This document shows positions 35,110 through 42,734 of a stretch of 64,000 nucleotides of DNA, in pieces. Position numbers and translations under genes: made by a program. Origin of the DNA: Bacteroidales bacterium. GTDB lineage: Bacteria; Bacteroidota; Bacteroidia; Bacteroidales; Muribaculaceae. Where the stretch lies: NCBI GenBank assembly GCA_900770215.1, contig CAAGJW010000078.1, positions 34,232-98,231 of the forward strand. The letters run 5' to 3'. Within the stretch, counting starts at the first letter, position 1, and each line of letters starts with the position of its first letter. The notes beneath the pieces were generated by a model that saw only the letters and a list, made by a program, of their open reading frames with translations, did not search any database and was not told the DNA's origin.

Positions 35110-35409
35110 ATGGGACAAAGACCTCGCATTACAGACGAACAACGTAAACAAGTGTTGCAGTATCGTGAAGAAGGCTTTTGTTTTGAAGACATCGCAGAGC
35201 TTGTCGGGTGTGGACGTGAGACTGCAAGACGCATCTGTCACGGCAAAGACTATCCCGATTATCAGAGACAAAGCAGACGCAAGAAGAAGCGCATTGAGCT
35301 TAACGAGACACTTGGCAAGTTCAAGCCGGAGCAGATAATTGACTATCTGCGACATCTCGGCTACAAAGGAGAGTTAACATTGACAACGACACAAACAATC
35401 AAGCTATGA
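35110..35409 (+). CDS. Helix-turn-helix protein (resolvase/Hin-like)
   Basis: 99 residues from the ATG at 35110. TDEQRKQVLQYREEGFCFEDIAELVGCGRETARRICHG is a Hin/sigma-4-type HTH. The C-terminus is basic then helical. It follows the methyltransferase by 2 nt. A regulator for a modification gene or of later operons is plausible; the target is unknown. Confidence 0.7.
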   Translation: MGQRPRITDEQRKQVLQYREEGFCFEDIAELVGCGRETARRICHGKDYPDYQRQSRRKKKRIELNETLGKFKPEQIIDYLRHLGYKGELTLTTTQTIKL

Positions 35410-35636
35410 ACATCAACTACAATGCAGAGAGCAGCGCGTCACAATGCGCGCAAATCAAAGATTGGCTTCTGTCGGGCAAGACGCTCACGTCGCTCGAAGC
35501 TCTGAAGCACTTTGGTTGTATGCGATTGGCGAGCCGCATTCACGATTTGCGTGAGCGTGGTCTCGACATCAGCAAAGAGAGAATTAAAGTCGCAAGCGGC
35601 AAGTTTGTAACCCGGTACAGTATCAAAACGACATGA
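35406..35636 (+). CDS. Helix-turn-helix domain phage protein
   Basis: 76 residues. QIKDWLLSGKTLTSLEALKHFGCMRLASRIHDLRERGLDI is the small winged-helix common in phages (SLEAL, HFG, LASRIHDLR). It overlaps neighbours by 4 nt on each side. Confidence 0.72.
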   Translation: MNINYNAESSASQCAQIKDWLLSGKTLTSLEALKHFGCMRLASRIHDLRERGLDISKERIKVASGKFVTRYSIKTT

Positions 35637-35875
35637 CTATCACAGAAATCATCTTGACTGTGTTTCTCGCAGTCTCGTGCATCATCGGCGGCATTCTGCT
35701 CTATCGTCTCGAACACGTCACCGCTCTCAACATCGACTTGCGGCGCATCAACGAGCAGCTGCGCAAGCAGCTCGAAAACATAGAGCTGCTTGTCAAGAAA
35801 GAGTTCGATGAAGTTTACAGCAAACGCAATACAGGAACAAATTCAATAGACAAAAATGGACATCGAACAACGTAA
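35633..35875 (+). CDS. Single-pass membrane protein with coiled coil
   Basis: 80 residues. A helix at the N-terminus (ITEIILTVFLAVSCIIGGILLY) is followed by a coiled coil (LRRINEQLRKQLENIELLVKKEF). The topology resembles an Rz-like spanin, but it is early in the prophage, so the resemblance is weak. Confidence 0.6.
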   Translation: MTITEIILTVFLAVSCIIGGILLYRLEHVTALNIDLRRINEQLRKQLENIELLVKKEFDEVYSKRNTGTNSIDKNGHRTT

Positions 35876-36176
35876 AGCAATCATGCGACAAGCTGCGCAA
35901 GATGCATTAAAGTACTACAACGATGCACAGCAGCAAATCGCTTTCACTTCAGGCTTCATCGCAGGTGCCTATCATTGCGATGTGCATCTGCTGTCGCTTG
36001 TCGACATCAGAGAGAGGCAGCCCGACCCCGGGCAGCGAGTGCTCGCAGTGTCGTTGACACATCATGACACAGACGATGACTTCGAGTGTGACATGCAGAT
36101 GATGCGCTACAACAAAGAGATTTTTGAAAAGCTCGATATTCGCTATTGGGTGCCATTTGCACTAAATGTTTTATGA
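35856..36176 (+). CDS. Hypothetical protein
   Basis: 106 residues, soluble. It contains LLSLVDIRERQPDPGQRVLAVSLT, a pattern seen in phage DUF551-like proteins (RQP.-G..VL). Overlaps the previous gene by 20 nt. Assignment tentative. Confidence 0.6.
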   Translation: MDIEQRKAIMRQAAQDALKYYNDAQQQIAFTSGFIAGAYHCDVHLLSLVDIRERQPDPGQRVLAVSLTHHDTDDDFECDMQMMRYNKEIFEKLDIRYWVPFALNVL

Positions 36177-36217
36177 GCAATCAAGCATTTTTATAAACGT
36201 TTAAAAACTCAAAAAAT

Positions 36218-36559
36218 ATGGCACAGCGTATCGGAATTGCAATCTGTGTTGTGTGCTCATACTATGACATCACAACAGAACAGCTTTTTTCTGCGAGTCA
36301 CAAGTGGCAATATGCAGATGCACGAGCAGTTATTTGCTACATCTTGCATGAGAAGTGGAGTATGTCGCTTACGGCAGTTGGCACGTTGCTGCATCGTCAT
36401 CATTCGTCTGTAATATGCGCTATTCGCAAAATAAAGACGTGGATAGACAACCCGAAAATATTTTCAAAAGAGATAAAAATAGTCGATGCTATCATTGAAA
36501 GCATCGACTGTATGATAGAAGAAAATAACAAAAAAGACACAGAACATGACACTGAATGA
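36218..36559 (+). CDS. DnaA C-terminal (domain IV)-like protein
   Basis: 113 residues. VCSYYDITTEQLFSASHKWQYADARAVICYILHEKWSMSLTAVGTLLHRHHSSVICAIRKI matches the DnaA DNA-binding domain, including the HHSSV recognition segment (D-HSTV in DnaA). There is no AAA+ domain, so it may bind DnaA boxes as a competitor or as an origin helper. It overlaps the MazG-like gene by 14 nt. Confidence 0.8.
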   Translation: MAQRIGIAICVVCSYYDITTEQLFSASHKWQYADARAVICYILHEKWSMSLTAVGTLLHRHHSSVICAIRKIKTWIDNPKIFSKEIKIVDAIIESIDCMIEENNKKDTEHDTE

Positions 36560-36899
36560 ATATCAACATGAAGCACTCTCGACGGCAATCTACGACCGTC
36601 AGTTTGCCGTAATCTACCCGGCACTCGGCATCGCCGGTGAAGCTGGTGAGTGCGCCGACAAAGTGAAAAAGATACTGCGTGACACTCGCATAGTGCGCAA
36701 TGCAGACACCGGCGCAATCATGCTTGACACAGAGCAGCAGCACGCTCTCGCTCTCGAAATCGGTGATGTGCTATGGTACTGCGCAACACTCGCTCGTGAC
36801 ATTGGCATGACGCTTGAAGAAGTCGCAGAGTTGAACATCGCAAAGCTCAACTCACGCAAGCAGCGTGGCAAGCTCGGTGGCAGTGGAGACAACAGATAA
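36546..36899 (+). CDS. MazG-like nucleoside triphosphate pyrophosphohydrolase
   Basis: 117 residues. YPALGIAGEAGECADKVKKILRD has the metal-binding E-GE-x-D pattern; EIGDVLWYCATLARDIGMTLEEVAELNIAKL is the second signature (E-GD). It hydrolyses NTPs or (p)ppGpp-like nucleotides. In phages it may adjust the nucleotide pool or interfere with starvation signalling. Confidence 0.88.
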   Translation: MTLNEYQHEALSTAIYDRQFAVIYPALGIAGEAGECADKVKKILRDTRIVRNADTGAIMLDTEQQHALALEIGDVLWYCATLARDIGMTLEEVAELNIAKLNSRKQRGKLGGSGDNR

Positions 36900-36931
36900 T
36901 TTTTATCAACATCAAAAATCACAGAACAATT

Positions 36932-37372
36932 ATGACGAATTATTTTGAATGTCGTGTAAGCTACGACAAGACGCTTGAAAGCGGTGCTATCAAGCAAGTG
37001 ACAGAGAGCTATCTCGTGGAAGCGATGAGCTTCACAGAAGCAGAAGCACGCATCACTCAACAGATGCAGCCGTACATGAGCGGCGAGTTCTCTGTTTCGG
37101 CGGTCAATCGACGCAAGTACGAAGACGTGTTGCCCGGCACAGATGACAGAGAAAAGTTTTATCACGTCAAGCTCGTGTTCATCACGATTGATGAGAAGAC
37201 ATCGGCAGAGAAGCGCAAGCCGTCTTATCTGCTCGTTCAAGCGTGCAGCATCGCAGACGTGTTGTCGCAGGTTGGAGTTCTTATGAGTGACAGCGTGACC
37301 GATTACGACATTGTGTCTGTGAGCGAGAGCCGCATTCTCGACGTGTTTATGTATGACAACAAAGCAGAGTGA
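36932..37372 (+). CDS. DUF4494 family protein
   Basis: 146 residues. It begins NYFECRVSYDKTLESGAIKQVTESYLVEAMSFTEAEARIT and has the family's YDIVSVSESRILDVF end. This family is widespread in Bacteroidota and their phages, with unknown function. It lies in the small-gene run. Confidence 0.82.
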   Translation: MTNYFECRVSYDKTLESGAIKQVTESYLVEAMSFTEAEARITQQMQPYMSGEFSVSAVNRRKYEDVLPGTDDREKFYHVKLVFITIDEKTSAEKRKPSYLLVQACSIADVLSQVGVLMSDSVTDYDIVSVSESRILDVFMYDNKAE

Positions 37373-37374
37373 CT

Positions 37375-37605
37375 ATGAGCAGAGCAGACGAAATCAAGCA
37401 AGCGGCTGAAAGGCTTGCAGAGACGAAGAACAGCTACGATGCCCAGCAGCAGTGTCTCTACGACTTCGAGTTTGCGGCAGCGTGGGCAGACGAACACCCG
37501 TCAGATGACACGATACGTCGCATCGCATCGCTTTACAATGAGTGGTTTGACAGCGACAGTCAAGAGTGGTATATTGACTACATCAAGCAGCGTTTTGAGC
37601 GATGA
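37375..37605 (+). CDS. Small hypothetical protein
   Basis: 76 residues starting MSRADEIKQAAERLAETK, helical, with ADEHPSDDTIRRIASLYNEW. ATG at 37375 chosen over a GTG 6 nt earlier. Overlaps the next gene by 4 nt. Unknown. Confidence 0.62.
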   Translation: MSRADEIKQAAERLAETKNSYDAQQQCLYDFEFAAAWADEHPSDDTIRRIASLYNEWFDSDSQEWYIDYIKQRFER

Positions 37606-37817
37606 GCAACGATAGAGCAAGGTGGTTCTTCAACAAAGTGCAAGCGATGCGTCAGGCGCAACGTGAGTACTTCAAGACACGCTCGCACTCTGTGCTGCGT
37701 CAAAGCAAAGCTCTTGAACGTGAAGTTGACGCAGAGATAGAGCGAGTGAACAAGATTATAGGCGCACCGACAGCGTTCCCGGTGCAAGGTGATATATTTT
37801 CTCAACCCGACAATTAA
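37602..37817 (+). CDS. Small hypothetical protein
   Basis: 71 residues, basic helical N-terminus (RARWFFNKVQAMRQAQREYFKTR) then a long charged helix. Unknown function. Confidence 0.6.
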   Translation: MSNDRARWFFNKVQAMRQAQREYFKTRSHSVLRQSKALEREVDAEIERVNKIIGAPTAFPVQGDIFSQPDN

Positions 37818-37872
37818 ACGCTCGCAGGGCGCAAATCTGTGCGCTCTACGAGCATTCTAAACACGAAACAGA

Positions 37873-38364
37873 ATGAAAAATGACAAAAAAGTCGTGTTAA
37901 TACTTTCGAGAGTGTTCCCGAAGACGCACCCACGGCACGGCGAGCCAACGCTCTTCAAAGAGTATCTCGGCAACACGCTGCGCAATCGACATGGCAAGCG
38001 CAAGCTGCACACGATACGCATGAATTACTTTCGTTGGGCGCACAACATCGACAAAATCAACAACGGTGACTTCTATTTGAGCGTGCGACAATGGAAAGAC
38101 AAGCCGTATCGCTCGCATCAAGTCGAAATCTGTCAGATACACAAGCACGTCGGCTATCAGCGCATCACGCTCATCTACGACAACAAGAGCGATGAGTTGA
38201 GTTGCTACATCGACGGCATAGCGCATCACGACATCGTGCAGCTCGCAGCGAATGACGGTCTCTCTCTCGAAGACTTCAAAGCGTGTTTCTTTCCACCAGC
38301 GACACGAGCAGTGCGAAACGTCATTCACGGTGTAATCATACATTTCACCGATTTCAGATATTAG
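37873..38364 (+). CDS. Conserved phage protein, possible ASCH/PUA-like fold
   Basis: 163 residues. ILSRVFPKTHPRHGEPTLF, KLHTIRMNYFRWAHNIDKINNGDFYLSVRQWKDKPYRSHQ resembles ASCH-type proteins found in Bacteroidota phages (HTIR, then G-x-LS-R-W-KPYRS). If correct it would bind nucleic acid or a nucleotide. Preceded by 55 nt with no gene. Confidence 0.65.
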   Translation: MKNDKKVVLILSRVFPKTHPRHGEPTLFKEYLGNTLRNRHGKRKLHTIRMNYFRWAHNIDKINNGDFYLSVRQWKDKPYRSHQVEICQIHKHVGYQRITLIYDNKSDELSCYIDGIAHHDIVQLAANDGLSLEDFKACFFPPATRAVRNVIHGVIIHFTDFRY

Positions 38365-38404
38365 ATAACATCATAGTAACAGAACACAAGACAATATTAC
38401 TTTT

Positions 38405-38809
38405 ATGGCAGTATCAATCAATCAAGCGACAGTTGTCGGCTATGTCGGTGCAGAACCGAAGTCAACGACAACGCAGAACGGACATCAACTCACAACATTC
38501 AGCGTCGCAACGACAGAGCGCACCGGCAACGAGCAACAGCAGACAGAGTGGCACAACATCGTCACTTGGAACAGGCTCGCAGAAGTGGCGGCAATGTTTC
38601 TGCACAAAGGCTCGTGCGTACTCATACAAGGTCGCTTGCGCACGAGAAACTATCTCGATAACAATAACGTCAAACACTATGTCACAGAAATCATCGCAGA
38701 CAGACTGCAACTGCTCGACAAGCGAAGCGACACCGGCGCAAATTACGGTGCAGCAGCTTCGAGAGCTTTCACGACAACGAGCAATCAAGCAGACGACGTG
38801 CCGTTCTAA
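38405..38809 (+). CDS. ssb: Single-stranded DNA-binding protein
   Basis: 134 residues. OB fold with NQATVVGYVGAEPKSTTTQNGHQLTTFSVATTER, EWHNIVTW and GSCVLIQGRLRTRNY; it ends in the acidic DDVPF tail that binds partner proteins. Supports phage replication and RecT-mediated annealing. Confidence 0.94.
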   Translation: MAVSINQATVVGYVGAEPKSTTTQNGHQLTTFSVATTERTGNEQQQTEWHNIVTWNRLAEVAAMFLHKGSCVLIQGRLRTRNYLDNNNVKHYVTEIIADRLQLLDKRSDTGANYGAAASRAFTTTSNQADDVPF

Positions 38810-39185
38810 ACACCCACGACACGATGAAAGCTCACTGCAAGTCGAGTGCGTCAAGTGGTTTCGCTTACGATACCCACGGCTTGCGAGACTGCTATTCGCT
38901 GTGCCTAACGGCGGCGCGCGAAACGCTGTGACTGGGCGCATTCTAAAAGCAGAAGGTGTTGTTGCAGGTGTCGCAGACCTACTGCTATTAGTTGCAAATC
39001 GTGACTATCATGCTCTGTGCATCGAGATGAAGACTGCGAAAGGCAGACAGCAAGAGACACAAAAAGCATGGCAGCATGATGTCGAAGCACACGGCTTCAA
39101 GTACGTCGTTTGTCGCTCTTTTGCAGACTTCACAACGCAAGTTTCAGAGTATCTAAATTGCGCTCATGTCTTCGATTGTAACTAA
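38748..39185 (+). CDS. VRR-NUC domain nuclease
   Basis: About 145 residues if begun at GTG 38748, which overlaps ssb by 62 nt. No ATG exists in frame near the domain start (HDESSLQVECVKWFRLRYP). Nuclease motifs: FAVPNGGAR, VAGVADLLLLVA, LCIEMKTAKGRQQETQKAWQ (D, then E-x-K), and VVCRSFADF. VRR-NUC proteins act as Holliday-junction or flap nucleases. Non-ATG or overlapping initiation is odd; the long open extension to 38283 is rejected. Confidence 0.8.
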   Translation: MQQLRELSRQRAIKQTTCRSKHPRHDESSLQVECVKWFRLRYPRLARLLFAVPNGGARNAVTGRILKAEGVVAGVADLLLLVANRDYHALCIEMKTAKGRQQETQKAWQHDVEAHGFKYVVCRSFADFTTQVSEYLNCAHVFDCN

Positions 39186-39212
39186 CTTATTAACAATCTT
39201 TTTTTTAATCAT

Positions 39213-39250
39213 AATTGGTACGTGTCACGTACCAATTTTTTATATCTTTG
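39213..39250 (+). promoter_or_regulatory. Late promoter A with palindromic operator
   Basis: TTGGTAC-N7-GTACCAA (39215-39235) within a 12-bp perfect palindrome is followed by TATCTTTG (39243-39250). The TTTG starts 12 nt after the operator. There is no -33 element; the palindrome centre lies about where it would be. An identical arrangement precedes the head operon at 51577. Confidence 0.7.
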
Positions 39251-39272
39251 CATAGAAACAATATAACGTGTT

Positions 39273-39881
39273 ATGTTAGACGCAGATTTCCTTAACAACA
39301 CATCTCGCAAGATGATAGAACTTGCGAGATTGCAACCGAATGAGGGTCAGTTGCCCGGCTTGCCTAAGAACCCACGAGAGATTGATGAGAAAAAGTTTGA
39401 GCTGCTGAAGCAGAACTTGCGCAAGTACCCGAAGCTGCTCAAACATTGCACGCTGCTCGTGTATGCACTCGACGATGCAGAGACTAATTACATCATCATC
39501 GGCGGCAATATGCGTTATCTCGCTCTCAATGACATTGGCGAAAAGCTCGCACCGTGTGACGTGATAGAGCGACCGACCGACATTGAGACGCTGAAAGCAT
39601 ACGCCGCACTGCACAACAGCTCATTCGGCCGTTGGGACATGAACTTGCTCGCAAATGAGTGGGACATCGACGATTTGAACAGTTGGGGTCTTGACTTGAA
39701 TTTCACTCTTGACGAAGAGCCGACAGATGACGAGCTTGACGGCGAAGATAAGAACAAGCCGTTCACGGCGAAACTAACATTCAGTAGCGAAATGATGTTG
39801 AAGAAGTTTATCAAAGAGCAAGAGCAGATGCTCGCCGACAATTACGGTTGCTCGGTGTCTTACAGCGGTGGCGAGTTATGA
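39273..39881 (+). CDS. ParB-like N-terminal-domain protein
   Basis: 202 residues. LQPNEGQLPGLPKNPREIDEKKFELLKQNLRKYPKLLKHCTLLVYALD and YIIIGGNMRYLALNDIG follow the ParB/Srx fold (NPR, then GGNxR). No HTH of a partition ParB. Such proteins sit beside DNA-modification genes in phages. It is translationally coupled (ATGA) to the Mom-like gene. Confidence 0.85.
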   Translation: MLDADFLNNTSRKMIELARLQPNEGQLPGLPKNPREIDEKKFELLKQNLRKYPKLLKHCTLLVYALDDAETNYIIIGGNMRYLALNDIGEKLAPCDVIERPTDIETLKAYAALHNSSFGRWDMNLLANEWDIDDLNSWGLDLNFTLDEEPTDDELDGEDKNKPFTAKLTFSSEMMLKKFIKEQEQMLADNYGCSVSYSGGEL

Positions 39882-40567
39882 GATTGACAAAAGCATCACA
39901 GAAAGCAGTGCGCTATGCGTGTTTGCACTTTCACTATGCGAAAGCTGTGCCAGTGAACACACTCGGTTACAACGTCTACAACGACAATGACGAATGGTGC
40001 GGTGTCGTGCTGTTCGGCAGCGGCTCTAACAACAACATCGGCAACGAGTACAAGCTGAAGCAGGGACAGGTTTTCGAGCTTGTGCGCGTCGCTCTCAACG
40101 GCAAGCAGTCTTGTACATCTCAATGCGTTGCTCTTGCTCTGAAAGCTCTGCACAAAGACTGTCCACTATGTCGGCTTGTGGTCTCGTACGCTGACTGCGA
40201 CCAAAATCATCTCGGGACAATCTATCAAGCGACAAATTGGTTTTACGTCGGCACGATGATGCAGAACGAACACGACAGTTCGTGGATAATACACGGCAAG
40301 CGTTATCACGGTCGCATTATAAGCGATTGGGTGCGTAATAGGGGGGGGCTACAAGGACTTACACGTTTGCAGTTCTTACAGAAATACTACGACATCAACG
40401 CAAAGCCGTACATCACGAAAGGCAAAAGAAAATATCTCATGCCAATGGATAAAGCAATGCGCCGACAGATTGAGCCGATGCGCAAGCCATATCCAAAGAC
40501 CGATGCAGATTGGCACAAGATTGACCGCTCGCAGTTCAAGCACAATGATGATGCGTCTCAACAATAA
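39878..40567 (+). CDS. Mom-like DNA modification protein (GNAT fold)
   Basis: 229 residues from the ATG at 39878. Segments CLHFHYAKAVPVNTLGYNVYNDNDEWCGVVLFGSG, ELVRVALNGKQ, VVSYADCDQNHLGTIYQATNWFYVG and the late basic PYPK end match Mu Mom family enzymes, which modify adenine to protect phage DNA. A G8 tract lies in the last third and is in frame here. A ParB-like protein overlaps by 4 nt. Confidence 0.85.
   Translation: MRLTKASQKAVRYACLHFHYAKAVPVNTLGYNVYNDNDEWCGVVLFGSGSNNNIGNEYKLKQGQVFELVRVALNGKQSCTSQCVALALKALHKDCPLCRLVVSYADCDQNHLGTIYQATNWFYVGTMMQNEHDSSWIIHGKRYHGRIISDWVRNRGGLQGLTRLQFLQKYYDINAKPYITKGKRKYLMPMDKAMRRQIEPMRKPYPKTDADWHKIDRSQFKHNDDASQQ
40341..40348 (+). repeat. G8 tract inside the Mom-like gene
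   Basis: Eight Gs encode the end of RGG (AGG GGG GGG). It is in frame in this copy; gain or loss of one G would end the protein early or add an altered tail. Confidence 0.85.
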
Positions 40568-40634
40568 ACGAATATAGCACTATATCATATAAGCATAGTG
40601 TAATAGTAGATAATATATAATATAGCACAATATT
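40568..40634 (+). other. AT-rich spacer before the terminase genes
   Basis: A 67-nt AT-rich gap with ATATAGCAC occurring twice. It may hold a promoter or packaging site; nothing definite. Confidence 0.35.
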
Positions 40635-41201
40635 ATGGCACAGATTTACCCCGACATCAAGCGTCTATTCGAGAGCGTCACGACCGGTCGCACACCGAAG
40701 TACACACCGCTCGACCTCATCAGAGAGTTCTGCGAGTATGTAGAGAGCTTGCGCAACTCACCGCTCGAAGTCGAGACAGAGTATCGCCAGCAGAGCAGCG
40801 CATCAGGCGAGAGCAGCGCACGCAAAGCGCAAGTGCGCAGACAGCGATTTGACCGACCGCCGAAAGTCTATGACTTCGTAGTGCGTTGGCTCGGTATGAG
40901 CGAGAGTTGGTGGCGATTGCTCGGCACATCAAAGCGATATAGCAAGCTGTTTTTAACGGTCAAAGAAAAAATAGAGCGTTACTGCTACGACTGCAAGTTC
41001 GATGGCGCAGTCATCGGTGTTTACAATGCAAACATCATCGCTCGTGACTTGGGTCTCAAAGACCGTGTCGAAATGGAGACCACGAAGAGCGAAGACAATA
41101 TGACGCTCGACGAAATCAACGCAGAGATTGCACGCTTGCAGAAGCTCGACAGCGCAAGTCACGCAGACAGCTCGCACGACGATGCAGACGATGAGTTGTG
41201 A
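40635..41201 (+). CDS. terS: Terminase small subunit
   Basis: 188 residues. An N-terminal helical part is followed by VVRWLGMSESWWRLLGTSKRYSKLFLTVKEKIERYCYD and GVYNANIIARDLGLKDRVEMETTKSED. The NANIIARDLGL segment is typical of phage DNA-packaging small subunits. It lies 20 nt upstream of the large subunit. Confidence 0.82.
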   Translation: MAQIYPDIKRLFESVTTGRTPKYTPLDLIREFCEYVESLRNSPLEVETEYRQQSSASGESSARKAQVRRQRFDRPPKVYDFVVRWLGMSESWWRLLGTSKRYSKLFLTVKEKIERYCYDCKFDGAVIGVYNANIIARDLGLKDRVEMETTKSEDNMTLDEINAEIARLQKLDSASHADSSHDDADDEL

Positions 41202-41221
41202 AAGAGTTTTGACAACGAGCT

Positions 41222-42709
41222 ATGGCACGACGTTCACAAATTGAGATACGAGAGCGGTTGATGCAGTTGAGACAAGCGAAGCTACGTCTCGAAGCACCAA
41301 CGACGTTCTCGTGCTTTCTCGGCTATGTGAACCCGAAGTATGAGCTTGAATGGTTTCACAAGCTCATCGCAGACTACTGTCAGATGCTGTTAGAGGGCAA
41401 GATAAAGAACCTCATGGTCTTCGTGCCACCGCAACACGGCAAGAGCGAGATTGTGTCACGCAACTTTCCTGCATGGGCATTGGGCAAGAACCCAGACTTG
41501 AAGATTGCCGGCTGCTCATATAGCGCAGACTTGGCAGAGCAGTTCTCTCGCTCTATACAGCGCACGATAGACAGCAGAGAGTATCAGCGCATATTCCCGG
41601 ATACGTTTCTCGCAGGCAAGAACACAGAGATTGATAGTCGCGGCTATCTGCGTCAAGTGTCGCTCTTTGAGACGGTCGGTCATCGTGGCTTTTACAAAGC
41701 AGTCGGTGTCGGTGGCTCATTGACCGGCACACCGGTTGACATCGCAATCATTGATGACCCGGTAAAAGACGCAGCAGAAGCGTACAGCTTGACGTATAGA
41801 GCAAAAGTGTGGGATTGGTACAACACAGTTCTCACAACACGTCTGCACAACAACTCACGACAACTTTTCATCATGACGCGCTGGCACGATGATGATTTAG
41901 CAGGGCGATTGCTGAAGACAGAGCCGCAAGAGTGGACTGTGCTTTCGATACCGGCTATCTGTGAGCGTGAGCATGACGGCTCGTTTCACAGCGAGCGCAA
42001 AGTGGGCGATGCTCTGTGGCCGTCACATCACGACATCAATAAGCTCAACAAACAGCGTGAGCGTGCGCCACGGGAGTTCAACGCTCTTTATCAGCAGCAC
42101 CCAGTCATTGAGGGCGGAAACATCGTCAAGCGTGATTGGTTCAAGACTATCTCGCTCGCAGATTTCACTGCGCTGCGCTACAATGAGCCGATGCACTTCT
42201 ATCTCGATACAGCTTACGGCAAGAAGAAACCAACGAGCGACAACGACCCATCGGGCATTCTCGCAGCGTGTCGTATCGGAAAGAATATCTATCTCTACAA
42301 TGCTCAACGAGTGTGGAAAGAGATGCCCGACTTGCTGCGCTTTTTGCCCGACTATATGAGCGCACACGGCGCAACGAGCGAGAGCAAGCTGCACGTCGAG
42401 CCGAAAGCCAACGGCGAGAGCGTCGTGCAGATGCTGCGTGAAATATCGACGCTCAACGTCAAGCGCACACCGACACCGACCGACAGCAAAGAGACACGTC
42501 TGCGTGTCGTGTCACCTCGCATTGAGTGCGGTCGTGTGTACATCGTGCAAGGCTCGTGGAATGATGACTTTCTCGACGAAGTGTGCGGCTTTCCTGCAAT
42601 GCCGCACGATGAGTTCGTTGACATTCTCGGCTATGCGGTGAATGACTTATACAACGATGACGATGACATCGACTATGATAGTCTCTCAAAATCTATGTTC
42701 GGTCTCTAA
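41222..42709 (+). CDS. terL: Terminase large subunit
   Basis: 495 residues. The ATPase part has VFVPPQHGKSEIVSRNFPAW (Walker A, GKS) and VDIAIIDDPVKDA (Walker B), then a coupling motif near FIMTRWHDDDLAGR. The C-terminal RNase H-like nuclease has FYLDTAYGKKKPTSDNDPSG and the closing FVDILGYAVNDLYND. It packages DNA into the prohead. Confidence 0.95.
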   Translation: MARRSQIEIRERLMQLRQAKLRLEAPTTFSCFLGYVNPKYELEWFHKLIADYCQMLLEGKIKNLMVFVPPQHGKSEIVSRNFPAWALGKNPDLKIAGCSYSADLAEQFSRSIQRTIDSREYQRIFPDTFLAGKNTEIDSRGYLRQVSLFETVGHRGFYKAVGVGGSLTGTPVDIAIIDDPVKDAAEAYSLTYRAKVWDWYNTVLTTRLHNNSRQLFIMTRWHDDDLAGRLLKTEPQEWTVLSIPAICEREHDGSFHSERKVGDALWPSHHDINKLNKQRERAPREFNALYQQHPVIEGGNIVKRDWFKTISLADFTALRYNEPMHFYLDTAYGKKKPTSDNDPSGILAACRIGKNIYLYNAQRVWKEMPDLLRFLPDYMSAHGATSESKLHVEPKANGESVVQMLREISTLNVKRTPTPTDSKETRLRVVSPRIECGRVYIVQGSWNDDFLDEVCGFPAMPHDEFVDILGYAVNDLYNDDDDIDYDSLSKSMFGL

Positions 42710-42734
42710 ACAACAGTAAAAAAACGATACGACT

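Noticed and set aside
38283..38747. N-terminal extension of the VRR-NUC frame across ssb
   Set aside because: It runs entirely through ssb in another frame, with low-complexity S/T/R sequence. Only the part after 38748 is credible.
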